A stretch of 64,000 nt of DNA, taken from assembly GCF_017874375.1 (NCBI RefSeq), contig NZ_JAGGLK010000002.1:620001-684000 (forward strand), given 5' to 3'. Positions 18,215-26,990 of the stretch are shown one piece after another (within the stretch, counting starts at the first letter, position 1; the number at the start of each line of letters is the position of its first letter). The notes beneath the pieces were generated by a model. The model was not told the DNA's origin, did no database searches, and saw only the letters and a list, made by a program, of their open reading frames with translations. A program made the position numbers and the translations under genes. The DNA is from Methanohalophilus levihalophilus (GTDB lineage Archaea; Halobacteriota; Methanosarcinia; Methanosarcinales; Methanosarcinaceae).

Positions 18215-18730
18215 ATGTTAAGCGAGAAAATGACTGAAGCATTAAATGGCCAGATAAATAAGGAGATATATTCGGCATATCTCTACATGGCAATGTCAGC
18301 TCACAGCACATATACAGGCCTTGATGGGTTTGCAAACTGGTTTATGGTACAATATCAGGAAGAAATGACCCATGCAATGAGAATTTATAACTATCTGAAA
18401 GATCAGGGTGCAAGGATTGAACTTCAGGCTATCGAGCAGCCTCCGGTAGAATTTGGCACTCCGCTTGACATGTTTGAGAAAACACTGGCACATGAGCAGT
18501 TTGTCACAAAATCGATCAACGATCTTGTAACTCTTGCAAATGAAGAGAAGGACTATGCTACAAGTATTTTCCTCCAGTGGTTCATTACTGAACAAATAGA
18601 AGAGGAAAGTAACGATAATGAGATAATAGGCAAGTTAAAACTGGCAGGTGAAGATGGTAACGGTCTTTTCATGATCGATAAGGAACTGGGTACAAGAGTA
18701 TTCGTTCCGCCGGCAACAGAAGGACAATAA
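18215..18730 (+). CDS. ftnA: Ferritin (FtnA type)
   Basis: A 171-residue non-heme ferritin that stores iron as a mineral in a 24-mer shell. The diiron ferroxidase ligands are present at Glu17, Glu50, His53, Glu94 and Gln127, the same positions as in E. coli FtnA. The ATG at 18215 has a strong AGGAGG site; the longer frame from 18158 would include the ribosome-binding site and is rejected. It is the first gene of an oxidative-stress cluster with superoxide reductase and a CMD-family protein. Confidence 0.96.
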   Translation: MLSEKMTEALNGQINKEIYSAYLYMAMSAHSTYTGLDGFANWFMVQYQEEMTHAMRIYNYLKDQGARIELQAIEQPPVEFGTPLDMFEKTLAHEQFVTKSINDLVTLANEEKDYATSIFLQWFITEQIEEESNDNEIIGKLKLAGEDGNGLFMIDKELGTRVFVPPATEGQ

Positions 18731-18747
18731 ATTAAGGAGTTTTGGAT

Positions 18748-19095
18748 ATGGAAATTGGAGAATTATTGAAAGGGAAGCTTTCCGAAGGTAAAGAGAAACA
18801 CGTACCGGTAATAGATATCGGGAAATCCCATGGATCTGAAGTTGAAGACCTTGTTACTGTTACTGTAGGCAAGGAAGTTGCTCACCCTAACACTGTTGAA
18901 CACCACATCGCATGGCTTGAACTATATGGTGTAAAGGATGATGGTCAGGTTGTAGATATTGGTCGTGCTGAATTTGGTCCTTCCTACACTGCTCCACTTG
19001 CGCGTTTCAAGGTTGATGTTGCTGGCTTCAAGGGATTCTTTGCTCTTTCCTACTGTAATATCCACGGCCTCTGGCAGAATGTGGTTGAGCTTTAA
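18748..19095 (+). CDS. sorA: Superoxide reductase (neelaredoxin type)
   Basis: A 115-residue class II superoxide reductase that reduces superoxide to hydrogen peroxide at a mononuclear iron centre. The EKHVP motif (Glu16, His18), HP at His46, EHH at His52, and YCNIHGLW with Cys103 and His106 supply the His4Cys site plus the glutamate sixth ligand. There is no N-terminal desulforedoxin domain. The ATG at 18748 has an AAGGAG site. It is cotranscribed with ferritin, so peroxide and iron handling are linked. Confidence 0.95.
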   Translation: MEIGELLKGKLSEGKEKHVPVIDIGKSHGSEVEDLVTVTVGKEVAHPNTVEHHIAWLELYGVKDDGQVVDIGRAEFGPSYTAPLARFKVDVAGFKGFFALSYCNIHGLWQNVVEL

Positions 19096-19110
19096 CTGAC
19101 AGGTGGATAC

Positions 19111-19473
19111 ATGGATTCAATTGCAGATGAGGTAAAACAGGTCAAAGGTTTCATGCCACGTGCCATAAGGTACGCAAAGAGCATGGACGATGACTTCGGG
19201 GAAGCAGTCGCTGGCTTTTACAAATCTGTATGGGCTGAAAGGGAAGGTGGTCTGTCACTTAAGGAAAAACACCTCCTTGTTTTCACAGTTGCCTGTGCCA
19301 ACAACAACTCTGAAAGTGCTGTCAAGATTCTGGAGCGTCTCAGGAAATTTGACGCAAGCCGGACTGAAATCCTTGATGCAATGATGATTGCAGCATGGAC
19401 TGGTGGAATCCAGAATTTCACAGATTTTAGCAGCGTTGTGCTTAAGCAAATGGAAAAGATTGGAATCGAATAA
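19111..19473 (+). CDS. Carboxymuconolactone decarboxylase (CMD)-family protein
   Basis: A 120-residue all-helical AhpD/CMD-fold protein, with the LSLKEKHLLVFTVACA and EILDAMMIAAWTGG segments. The redox CxxC of AhpD is missing: only one cysteine of the motif remains (ACANNN). It may therefore not act as a disulfide reductase by itself. It follows superoxide reductase after 15 bases in the same operon, which suggests a role in oxygen tolerance. Confidence 0.85.
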   Translation: MDSIADEVKQVKGFMPRAIRYAKSMDDDFGEAVAGFYKSVWAEREGGLSLKEKHLLVFTVACANNNSESAVKILERLRKFDASRTEILDAMMIAAWTGGIQNFTDFSSVVLKQMEKIGIE

Positions 19474-19483
19474 ATCAAAAATT

Positions 19484-19507
19484 CTGCCCTGCTATTTTCA
19501 AGGGCAG
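19484..19507 (+). terminator. Hairpin after the CMD gene
   Basis: CTGCCCT (19484-19490) pairs with AGGGCAG (19501-19507), followed by ATTAACTTTT. It may end most transcripts of the ferritin operon before the small membrane gene. Confidence 0.45.
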
Positions 19508-19525
19508 ATTAACTTTTAGGTTGAC

Positions 19526-19750
19526 ATGAAACTCGATGAGGTTCTTCTGGCAGAAAATGTGGGCGGATACGATCTGTTCCTGAGAGCAATAATCGGCCCG
19601 GCTTTGCTCATAGCTCTTGCTATGGATTTAATAGAAACATCGCCGTGGAACTGGATTGCAGCGATTATAGCATTTGGAAGCATTTTTTCAGGAATAACCC
19701 GTCACTGCACACCGTACTACTTTTTGGGAATAAATACTGCGAAGAAATAA
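19526..19750 (+). CDS. Small DUF2892-like membrane protein
   Basis: A 74-residue protein with two membrane helices (about residues 21-38 and 43-60) and a C-terminal HCTPYYFLGINT segment, typical of the DUF2892/YgaP transmembrane domain. In other organisms this domain is often fused to rhodanese. It is the last gene of the ferritin and superoxide reductase cluster. The function is unknown. Confidence 0.8.
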   Translation: MKLDEVLLAENVGGYDLFLRAIIGPALLIALAMDLIETSPWNWIAAIIAFGSIFSGITRHCTPYYFLGINTAKK

Positions 19751-19776
19751 GTGTTTCACGCTTATCTCTTCAATGC

Positions 19777-20634
19777 TTATATTTCAAAAGTTCTCCTCTT
19801 TTCCCACCAGAGTTTTACCCTTGTACTATGGCCATTTTCCACAATGCGGTTATCCTGCATTTCAAGTGTTTCTTCCAGATAGTCCCTGATTATTTTCTCC
19901 TGCTGGTCCGTTTCAATGGTATATCGGGACATGAAAAAATCAAAAGCCTCATCCATGGAGGAAAAGGAATTATTATAACCGAGGGGAAAAACATGCATGT
20001 CCGGATAGATTCCCATGCTGTAGAGTACATTGTAAAGGACATCACATCTTGGAGAGGGTGTGTAATTTTCCCCATAAAGGAGAGGCCACAATTTGTAAGA
20101 ATGGTCATCCCAGGGGGTTTCACCTGCAAACCAATAGAGATATACATACTTTGAAGAAGCATCCTGCATTTTCCCGATTGCTTCTTTTATGTCGGGCATG
20201 CCTAATGAAAAGGAAGCAATAACAATATCATAGGGTACTTTCAGATCCTTTCCAACATCCAGATCTTCCCAGCGCTTGTTAACACAATCGATGTTTTCCA
20301 CGCCGTAGCGCTCTATATTTTCCTGCAGGATTTCCAGCATTCCCCTGCTTGGTTCAACAGCCGTTACATGTGAGACTCTTTCTGAAAGTGGAATTGCAAG
20401 ACTGCCGGGTCCCGCACCTATATCCAGTACCCTGCAATCCGGAGTAAGGGGAAGTTCATCCAGTGTTTTTTCCACTCTTTCCCGATTTTCGCAGGATCTT
20501 TTCCAGAAACGCTCCGCATTTTCCCTGCTGTCCCACAAATTTGCACAGTCACCACGGTTTTTATTGTCATCTTTGCGGTTTGCCTGAATCATCTCTTTCC
20601 AGACTTCATTCCAATCGATTGAACTCGTTTTCAT
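19777..20634 (-). CDS. Class I SAM-dependent methyltransferase
   Basis: A 285-residue protein with the SAM-binding motif I VLDIGAGPGSLAIPL (about 69-83), acidic motif II TAVEPS, and motif IV VIASFSLGM. The N-terminal ~60 residues are charged and helical. The substrate is unknown; similar proteins are common in methanogens next to corrinoid or metal genes, but nothing here identifies the target. It is convergent with the DUF2892 gene and 14 bases upstream of the S-layer-like gene's stop codon. Confidence 0.9.
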   Translation of the reverse strand: MKTSSIDWNEVWKEMIQANRKDDNKNRGDCANLWDSRENAERFWKRSCENRERVEKTLDELPLTPDCRVLDIGAGPGSLAIPLSERVSHVTAVEPSRGMLEILQENIERYGVENIDCVNKRWEDLDVGKDLKVPYDIVIASFSLGMPDIKEAIGKMQDASSKYVYLYWFAGETPWDDHSYKLWPLLYGENYTPSPRCDVLYNVLYSMGIYPDMHVFPLGYNNSFSSMDEAFDFFMSRYTIETDQQEKIIRDYLEETLEMQDNRIVENGHSTRVKLWWEKRRTFEI

Positions 20635-20648
20635 AATAACACATCCTG

Positions 20649-21890
20649 TCAGTCAGTCCTGCGTTTCAGGATAAAGAATGTTATTAACAGACCGGATGTA
20701 GCTGTAAGGCTCAAAAAACCGGGGATGCTTGCAAGGTTTTGTTTTTCTGCTGCAGTTTCTTCAGTAACCAGGGTTTGTACGTTATCCTCTTCGGATGATG
20801 TTGCAGAGGGCAAAGGGGCAGAAGATTCTTCCGTAAGGGTCGTATCTCCCTGTGAAGCCGTTTCATTAGCGACATTTACATCGTTTTCAGATGAAACAAC
20901 GACATCAGCCTCTTCTGTTTCAAAAACTATATTCATTGCAGGATAGAACAAATATCCGCCGTTGGATCCCTTTCCGGCCTTGGATGTTTTAAAGTACCAG
21001 TCATCTGTAAAATATGTTTTATCATTTATTTCCAGAGTGATTCTTTTACTATTGGACATATTGATCCAGCTTTCCGACACTTCCCTGCATTCAAAAAGTC
21101 CAAATTCATCTCCTTTCTCAATGATTTTGATATTATCCTTATCTATCAACCAGGTATATTTGAAAATGGCAAATGAGTCGGAAGTGCTTCTGAAAGTATT
21201 ATCAAGATATGTGACAAAATAAACCACGTCTTCGGATCCAGCAAAATCATCTTTTGCAATGAAAGCACGGTCATCGTCATTGCCTTCCATATCAAGTACA
21301 ACTGATTCCAGTTCTTCCTCATCTTTGTAAAGGATAACAAAAACCTTGCCTGCATCTACATCCAGTTGATCTAATTTCAGGCTGTATCCCTGACCAAGAT
21401 TCCATGATTCGCCTTCTTTAAGATCTTTTTCCGCATCGCCTCCCTGTTCGGTTATGAGGGTTGCCATTTTACCTGCGTCGTCGTCAACAACAATGTATTT
21501 CTTCCCGAACCACGGAATTACGGAATAGGTATTAACAGCAGTAGCATCGGTTTTGGCACTAAGTTTAAATTTTTTGCTATAGGAGTGAGTGCTGTAAATG
21601 AGTTCTTTTTCATCAATGATGTTGTTGTCCGGTGCCGCTCCAATGGCAGGATTTTCCGTATCAATATTCAGGTAGTATAATATTTCTGTATTTGATCCCG
21701 CATCATTTAATGAAAAATAAAGAACACTCCAATTGAGACCATCCCACACGATGGCAGACGCATTGTTACCACTGTCAAGAATATTCCCGCGCACTTCTAC
21801 CGAATCAGCGGAACAAATACCGCTGACAAGTGCAAGTGACATGAATACAATCAATACTATGCTTAGTTTTCTGAATATGGTTTTTTGAAT
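20649..21890 (-). CDS. S-layer-type surface protein with C-terminal membrane anchor
   Basis: A 413-residue surface protein: signal peptide with basic N terminus (KTIFRKLS) and hydrophobic core ending at SGICSA, one S-layer (DUF1608-like) domain with EVRGNILDSGNNASAIVWDG, a Ser/Thr/Glu-rich spacer, and a C-terminal membrane helix followed by KRRTD. Methanosarcina S-layer proteins have two such domains; this has one. The canonical start in frame is TTG 21854, which would delete half the signal peptide. ATT at 21890 lies 7 bases after a GGAGGT site (21898-21903) and gives a full signal peptide starting MQKTIFRK. I take ATT as likely start. The ATG at 21897 abuts the site and is out of frame. Confidence 0.85.
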   Translation of the reverse strand: MQKTIFRKLSIVLIVFMSLALVSGICSADSVEVRGNILDSGNNASAIVWDGLNWSVLYFSLNDAGSNTEILYYLNIDTENPAIGAAPDNNIIDEKELIYSTHSYSKKFKLSAKTDATAVNTYSVIPWFGKKYIVVDDDAGKMATLITEQGGDAEKDLKEGESWNLGQGYSLKLDQLDVDAGKVFVILYKDEEELESVVLDMEGNDDDRAFIAKDDFAGSEDVVYFVTYLDNTFRSTSDSFAIFKYTWLIDKDNIKIIEKGDEFGLFECREVSESWINMSNSKRITLEINDKTYFTDDWYFKTSKAGKGSNGGYLFYPAMNIVFETEEADVVVSSENDVNVANETASQGDTTLTEESSAPLPSATSSEEDNVQTLVTEETAAEKQNLASIPGFLSLTATSGLLITFFILKRRTD

Positions 21891-21921
21891 AGGCCATACC
21901 TCCTTTTCAGATATTCCATCA

Positions 21922-21966
21922 ATTAGTGTTACTAAAAATAAATATATTCAATATTAATGTTACTAA
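21922..21966 (-). promoter_or_regulatory. TATA box flanked by two TTAGT-ACTAA repeats (S-layer gene promoter)
   Basis: An AT-rich TATA box (21941-21948) predicts a start near 21918, about 28 bases before the ATT codon. Nearly identical 14-base repeats, ATTAGTGTTACTAA (21922-21935) and ATTAATGTTACTAA (21953-21966), lie on each side, 31 bases apart. Each is a near-palindrome, so they look like paired operator sites. Confidence 0.5.
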
Positions 21967-22321
21967 TTAATTAAAACGTAATACTAAACACATATTATTT
22001 ATAGTTTCAGTAGTAACTTTGTTAACCTTGTTAATTTATACAAAATCCTCCTCGCAACTGGCAGGAGTTAGCTAAAAAAGTTTGAAAAACAATGCAGTTG
22101 CCTTTTACAATACAAGGTATCGTAATCAAATATGGTTCGATCCCTGTACAGTTGGGCTCCATTCGTGCTCTTAAATTTTGCAGCCCCAGCTAATACAGGG
22201 GTAAAAGAAGTTTCCGAAAAAACAAAATCTTCTGTATTTTGAATTGATGTTCAGAAATACTATTCTGATCTGCGATTAAGTGTTATCTTTTGAAAAATTC
22301 AATGCACAAAACTAAGGAAGA
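21967..22321. other. Long intergenic region with a large hairpin
   Basis: No coding frame is supported here. It lies downstream of ahbC and upstream of the S-layer gene promoter. A plus-strand TATA-like element (AATTTATACAAAA, about 22032-22045) lies 100 bases before the inverted repeat described in the next entry, so a short non-coding RNA is possible. The rest is AT-rich. Confidence 0.4.
22142..22200. ncRNA. Candidate structured RNA (59-base hairpin)
   Basis: CCCTGTA (22142-22148) pairs with TACAGGG (22194-22200). The stem continues with pairing of AGTTGGGCT and AGCCCCAGCT, apart from bulges and one mismatch, around a 23-base loop. It is too large and has too long a loop for a simple terminator, and there is no T-run. 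The strand and function are unknown. Confidence 0.35.
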
Positions 22322-23515
22322 TCAATCTTCAAATATTTCCTCATCTGTCAGATAGCATGCCGGATCGTTGGCCCAGACGTTGCCATAAACTGCTTCTGCT
22401 CTTACCCTGAAGTTTCCGTTACAGGTATCGAGCCATTTGCATTTTCCACATCTATCAGCATGCTCTTTTAGAAGAGGTTTCCGATCTTTTAGTCCTGCAA
22501 GCAATTCATCGCTTAAGTCAGTCCAGATTTCACTGAATTTGCGCTCTCTCACATTACCGATTGTGTAATGTCTCCAGAACTGATCCGGATGAACCTTGCC
22601 ATCCCATGAAACACATCCTATTCCGATTCCAGTGGAATTACCGCCATTCATCTTCAAAAGCTCAAACACATCCGCCGCTCTTTCCGGGTTTTCTTCCAGC
22701 AACTTCATGTAAATGTAAGGGCCATCACAGTGATTATCTACGGTAAGCACTTCCGCCATCATTTCCTTCTCATGAAGCTGGCGTGTTCTTCTCATTATGA
22801 GATCCAGAGTTTCACGGCTTTCTTCATGTGTAAGGTCTTCCTTGACAAGTTCTGTCCCCCTGCCTGCATATACCAGATGATAGAAGCAGATTCTGGGTAT
22901 TTTTTCTTCTTCCAGCAGGTCGAAGATTGCAGGAATTTCCTTAAAATTGCTTTTGTTAACGGTAAATCTAAGACCGACCTTAATTCCGGCTTCCATACAG
23001 TTGTGCACGCCTTCCAGAGCTTTCCTGAAAGCACCTACAACACCACGGAATTCATCGTTAGTTTCTTCTGTACCATCAATTGAGATGCCTACATAGGAAA
23101 GTCCGATTTCCTTGAGTTTTTTTGCCATTTTTGGGCTAATCAGCGTACCGTTGGTTGAGATTACAGCTCGCATGCCTTTTGAAACCGCATACTCTGCCAG
23201 CTCAGGTAAGTCTTTCCTGACAAGTGGTTCACCGCCTGAAAAAAGGATCACAGGACTTCCGAACTCAGCAAGGTCGTCAATGAGTTTTTTTCCTTCCTCG
23301 GTTGTGAGTTCATCAGGGAAATCCCGGTCATCTGCTTGCGCGTAGCAGTGCACACATTTCAGATTGCATCTTCGTGTTACATTCCAGACAACTACAGGTT
23401 TTTTGTCCTTTGAAAATTGCAACAGGTGTGAGGGTAACTTTTTAGATTCCCTGCCATACCTCAGGGCATCGGATGGTTCAACAGTTGCACAATAGAGTTT
23501 TGATACGCCGATCAT
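22322..23515 (-). CDS. ahbC: Radical SAM protein AhbC (12,18-didecarboxysiroheme deacetylase)
   Basis: In the siroheme-dependent heme pathway of archaea this radical SAM enzyme removes the acetate side chains of didecarboxysiroheme to give Fe-coproporphyrin III. The 397 residues have CNLKCVHC (Cys50, Cys54, Cys57) for the [4Fe-4S]-SAM cluster, the SGGEP motif, and a C-terminal SPASM-like cysteine set (CGKCKWLDTC). The N-terminal LYCATVEPSDALRYGR is typical of AhbC. The ATG at 23515 has GGAGC upstream. It follows hemD, and the strand is shared by cobA, hemD and ahbC. AhbD (a close relative) is the alternative. Confidence 0.9.
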   Translation of the reverse strand: MIGVSKLYCATVEPSDALRYGRESKKLPSHLLQFSKDKKPVVVWNVTRRCNLKCVHCYAQADDRDFPDELTTEEGKKLIDDLAEFGSPVILFSGGEPLVRKDLPELAEYAVSKGMRAVISTNGTLISPKMAKKLKEIGLSYVGISIDGTEETNDEFRGVVGAFRKALEGVHNCMEAGIKVGLRFTVNKSNFKEIPAIFDLLEEEKIPRICFYHLVYAGRGTELVKEDLTHEESRETLDLIMRRTRQLHEKEMMAEVLTVDNHCDGPYIYMKLLEENPERAADVFELLKMNGGNSTGIGIGCVSWDGKVHPDQFWRHYTIGNVRERKFSEIWTDLSDELLAGLKDRKPLLKEHADRCGKCKWLDTCNGNFRVRAEAVYGNVWANDPACYLTDEEIFED

Positions 23516-23537
23516 CAGCAAAGCTCCAGATTTGGTA

Positions 23538-24326
23538 TTAGAAATATTCCTTTTTTATTGTGGATAGCATCTCCTCAAAGGTATACTTTCCAGGTTGGAT
23601 ATCTGTTTTGATTCCGTATTCTCCGAGGGTTGCTGCAGTAGGTCCGCCAATTGCGGAGACAACGGAATTATTCAGGATTTCTTTTACTGTCCCGAGTTTA
23701 TCCATGGACTTTGCAAGTTCAAAGAAGTTTCGTACCATCATAGAACTGGTAAATGCAAAGACAGAGATTTTCCCTTCAAGGATTTTTTCCATCAGGTTTT
23801 TCTGTTTTTCTCCTTCAGGACGTACAAGTGTGTAAACCTGGGTTTCATAGACCATAGCCTCACATTTCTTAAGTCCTGATATCAAGAGACCAGATCCATA
23901 TGCACTTCGTGCTATATCCACAGTTTTTCCTTTGATGTGCGGGCACAGGTATTCCACGAGTCCCTCTGAGCTATAGACTCCAGGCATTCCCATAACTTCG
24001 ATGCCAATGTCTGTAAGTCGTTTTTTGGTGGTAGGCCCGATGGCAACCACATTGGTCTTGTTAAGGGCTTCAATCAGCTTCTCCCTATCAACACCAGATT
24101 TGTTGAGTGTGTGCTCAATTCCGTTTGCACTCGTAAAAATCGCATAATCAGATTTGCCGGACAAAATGTGGTCTATTACAGTATCGAATATCTCGTCCCG
24201 GATAGCTTCCAGTTTTATCATAGGGGCTTCGATTACACTAAAGCCAAAGGATTCTGCCAAGTCCTTTGAAGCAGGCAGATATTCCTCAGGTCGCATTATA
24301 GCAATTGTTGGATTTTCAGTTTCCAT
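23538..24326 (-). CDS. hemD: Uroporphyrinogen-III synthase
   Basis: Closes and inverts ring D of hydroxymethylbilane to give uroporphyrinogen III, the precursor of siroheme, heme, F430 and cobalamin. The 262 residues show the two-domain HemD pattern with TSANGIEH near 70, AIGPTTKKRL, and near the end SAIGGPTAATL. Sequence conservation in this family is low, but the place between cobA and ahbC supports the call. The ATG at 24326 is preferred over an upstream one two codons before. Confidence 0.93.
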   Translation of the reverse strand: METENPTIAIMRPEEYLPASKDLAESFGFSVIEAPMIKLEAIRDEIFDTVIDHILSGKSDYAIFTSANGIEHTLNKSGVDREKLIEALNKTNVVAIGPTTKKRLTDIGIEVMGMPGVYSSEGLVEYLCPHIKGKTVDIARSAYGSGLLISGLKKCEAMVYETQVYTLVRPEGEKQKNLMEKILEGKISVFAFTSSMMVRNFFELAKSMDKLGTVKEILNNSVVSAIGGPTAATLGEYGIKTDIQPGKYTFEEMLSTIKKEYF

Positions 24327-24336
24327 ATTCACAGAC

Positions 24337-25092
24337 TCATACTTTCTGTGTTCCCAGTATTTGGTGCACGTTGACTACATCACCGACTACAGTTATTGCA
24401 GGTGCTTTAACTCCTACTTTTTCCGCAATGTCAGCAATATCGGCAATTGTTCCCACTGTTACTCTTTGATCAGGGCGTGTCCCCCTCTCAATAAGAGCTA
24501 CTGGCGTAGCCGCTTCTTTTCCGTTTTTGAGTAATTCTTCCATATTCCTGCGAAGCATTTTGACTCCCATGAAAATCACCAATGTTCCGGGAGAGCTTGC
24601 AAGATATTTCCAGTCAAGACCGGTCTCTTCCTTTGTAGGATCTTCATGGCCAGTCAGGAATGTAACCATTGATGCGTGTTCCCTGTGTGTAACAGGAATT
24701 CCTGCATAAGCAGGTACTGCAACAGCTGCAGAGATTCCGGGTATGATCTCAAATTCAATACCTTCTTTTACGAGGACTTCGGCTTCTTCCCCTCCACGTC
24801 CGAAAAGGTATGGGTCGCCACCTTTTAGTCTCACCACATCATGCCCTTCTTTGGCTTTTGCAACCAGCAACTCGTTAATTGCTGTTTGGGTCAATCGATG
24901 GTCGCCTGCAAATTTTCCGGCATCAATCTTTTCAGCTGTCTCCGGCATGCTGTCAAGGATAGCTTTGCCGGGAAGTTGATCATAGACTATTACCTTTGCA
25001 TTATCGATGAGTCTCCGGGCTTTCAGGGTAAGTAATTCGGGGTCACCAGGTCCTGATCCAACAAGATAAACCTTTCCATAACTATTGCTCAT
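24337..25092 (-). CDS. cobA: Uroporphyrinogen-III C-methyltransferase
   Basis: Transfers two methyl groups from SAM to uroporphyrinogen III to make precorrin-2, the branch point to siroheme/heme, F430 and B12. The 251 residues have the GSGPGDPELLTLKA motif near the N terminus and the VRLKGGDPYLFGRGGEE loop. The start at MSNSYGKVYL (25092) fits the family; the frame extends 56 codons further but into the promoter. It ends 10 bases before hemD, in an operon with ahbC. Confidence 0.97.
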   Translation of the reverse strand: MSNSYGKVYLVGSGPGDPELLTLKARRLIDNAKVIVYDQLPGKAILDSMPETAEKIDAGKFAGDHRLTQTAINELLVAKAKEGHDVVRLKGGDPYLFGRGGEEAEVLVKEGIEFEIIPGISAAVAVPAYAGIPVTHREHASMVTFLTGHEDPTKEETGLDWKYLASSPGTLVIFMGVKMLRRNMEELLKNGKEAATPVALIERGTRPDQRVTVGTIADIADIAEKVGVKAPAITVVGDVVNVHQILGTQKV

Positions 25093-25180
25093 AATAATCC
25101 TCTGAAGGTTGCTGGAGAATGTAATGAACTGATAGTTTAAAAGGTTATATGCGGCCAAATAAAAGAAAAAAGAAGGCAGG

Positions 25181-25579
25181 TTATTCCCTGCCAAGAATAT
25201 AGAGTAGCATTTCCTTATTGAGTTTACCTTCCTTTGAAAGTTTCTTTGCAATCTCTTCATTATTCATTCCGGAAATTCTGAGATCCTTAATTTTCTCAGT
25301 AACCGAAGGTGAGATTGTGTAGTATTCATTAATGTCTTTTCGATGCCCCCAAACATCGCCTTCAATTAGCTGTACTCCCTGCATTTCAAGAAACATTTCA
25401 ATGGATTTTGAAACTGTTTTGCGATATGATGCAGGAATCTGGATGACTTCTACGTCTTTACATCGTTTTACCAGACCGAAGATATCTTTGTTTGATGGTC
25501 TGAAAGCAAGATGTATTACTTTCTCCCCCGGATCGAGATCTTCGATTTCAGCGCGTTTGCTAACGACTCGTATTTTCAT
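25181..25579 (-). CDS. DUF1699-family protein
   Basis: A 132-residue protein found in Methanosarcinales, beginning MKIRVVSKR. A short alpha/beta N-terminal part contains the RPSNKDIFGLV and IPASYRKTVSKSI segments. The C-terminal half has a helix-turn-helix-like segment (MNNEEIAKKLSKEG) but may not bind DNA. The function is unknown. It lies between cobA and hisD with its own gaps of about 90-100 bases, so it is probably transcribed alone. Confidence 0.82.
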   Translation of the reverse strand: MKIRVVSKRAEIEDLDPGEKVIHLAFRPSNKDIFGLVKRCKDVEVIQIPASYRKTVSKSIEMFLEMQGVQLIEGDVWGHRKDINEYYTISPSVTEKIKDLRISGMNNEEIAKKLSKEGKLNKEMLLYILGRE

Positions 25580-25685
25580 AGTACTCCCTCTTAAGTTGCA
25601 AATAGTACCCACAACTTAATAAATAATTATAGAAGACACCTTTTAAATAATTACCGATTTGTGCCTTCTGGTATTTTTTAAAAAA

Positions 25686-26966
25686 TTATTTTTTAAAACG
25701 TATTTTTACTGCTTCTGCGTGGGCAGACAGTCCTTCTTCTTCAGCAATTGTAACAATTGTATCTTTTAATCCATGAAGTCCTTCTTCGCTGAGTTTCTGT
25801 ATAGTAGAATACTTTAGGAAGTGCTGAACGTTAAGTCCTGAATATATCCTTGTGTATCCGGAGGTTGGAAGAACATGGTTTGTTCCGGATGCATAATCTC
25901 CAGTTGAAACTGGTGAAAACCTGCCAACAAATATTGAACCTGCACTAGTTATTTTTTCCAGCACTGCATCGTCATCAGATGTTACAATTTCAAGGTGTTC
26001 AGGCCCGAAATCATTTGAGAATGTAATACAGTCGGCCATCGAGTCAGCAATAAGAATAGCAGCGTTTTTGAGTGATTCCTTTGCAATTTCGGAACGCTGA
26101 GTAATTTCAACTTGCTTTTCTACTTCCTCTCGAACATCTTCAGCCAGAGAAGAGGATGTTGTAATAAGAACCGATATTGCATTTGGATCGTGTTCTGCCT
26201 GTGCAATCATGTCTGCAGCTATAAACGCAGCTTCTGCAGTTTCATCGGCAATAATCAAAACTTCACTTGGTCCGGCAGGGAAATCAATTTCCGCATTGTT
26301 TCTCACAAGCATCTTGGCAACTGTGACGTAAACATTCCCAGGGCCTACAATTTTGTCAACGGATTTTACGCTCCTAGTTCCATATGCAAGGGCTCCGATA
26401 GCCTGTACCCCGCCGATTTTATAGATGTGATCTGCACCGGCGATGCTCGCAGCTGCAAGGGTTATCGGCTGAACTTTCCCATCCGGTCCCGGGGGTGTGC
26501 AAACAGACACATTCCGAACTCCCGCCACCTTTGCGGGAATCACTGTCATGAGTGCGGTGGACGGATAAGATGCCCTGCCTCCGGGAACATAGGCTCCTAC
26601 TGCATTAAGTGGAATAACTTTCTGGCCTGCCATGACTCCGGGAGCAACTTCCATCATCCATTGCTTTTCCGGCATCTGGGCTTCGTGGAACTTTCTGATA
26701 TTAGCAGCAGCCTTGCGAAGGTGATCTATGAAATCAGTGTCTACTGCTTCAATTGCCTGTTTGATCTCATCTTCACTAACCTCGATTTCTTCAATTTCAG
26801 CTTTATCAAACTGTTTTGTGAATTTCCGAAGGGCAGCATCACCATCTGACTTTATTTCATCAAGTATTGAAGAAACAGTTTCCTGTACTGCCATAAGGTC
26901 AGAAGTTCGGGTCAGAAGTTCTTCCTTCTCTTCCGCGGTCAGATCATTGATGTGTTTGAAAAGCAT
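25686..26966 (-). CDS. hisD: Histidinol dehydrogenase
   Basis: Catalyses the last two steps of histidine synthesis, NAD-dependent oxidation of L-histidinol to L-histidine with a zinc cofactor. The 426 residues are complete, with the conserved [27 protein letters not shown] and GPEHLEI segments and near the C terminus [14 protein letters not shown]. It is not beside other his genes, as is common in archaea. Confidence 0.97.
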   Translation of the reverse strand: MLFKHINDLTAEEKEELLTRTSDLMAVQETVSSILDEIKSDGDAALRKFTKQFDKAEIEEIEVSEDEIKQAIEAVDTDFIDHLRKAAANIRKFHEAQMPEKQWMMEVAPGVMAGQKVIPLNAVGAYVPGGRASYPSTALMTVIPAKVAGVRNVSVCTPPGPDGKVQPITLAAASIAGADHIYKIGGVQAIGALAYGTRSVKSVDKIVGPGNVYVTVAKMLVRNNAEIDFPAGPSEVLIIADETAEAAFIAADMIAQAEHDPNAISVLITTSSSLAEDVREEVEKQVEITQRSEIAKESLKNAAILIADSMADCITFSNDFGPEHLEIVTSDDDAVLEKITSAGSIFVGRFSPVSTGDYASGTNHVLPTSGYTRIYSGLNVQHFLKYSTIQKLSEEGLHGLKDTIVTIAEEEGLSAHAEAVKIRFKK

Positions 26967-26990
26967 GTTATTGTTCCACCGTTAATGATG

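Noticed and set aside
22128-22170. T-loop-like GGTTCGATCCC and possible tRNA fragment or attachment site
   Set aside because: The bases before it do not form a T stem (the needed CAGGG is absent), and no acceptor, D or anticodon arm is found. No integrase or repeated copy is near.
25092-25260. N-terminal extension of cobA
   Set aside because: The extra 56 residues have no family match in form and lie in an AT-rich promoter-like stretch; MSNSYGKVYLVGSGPGD is the normal start.
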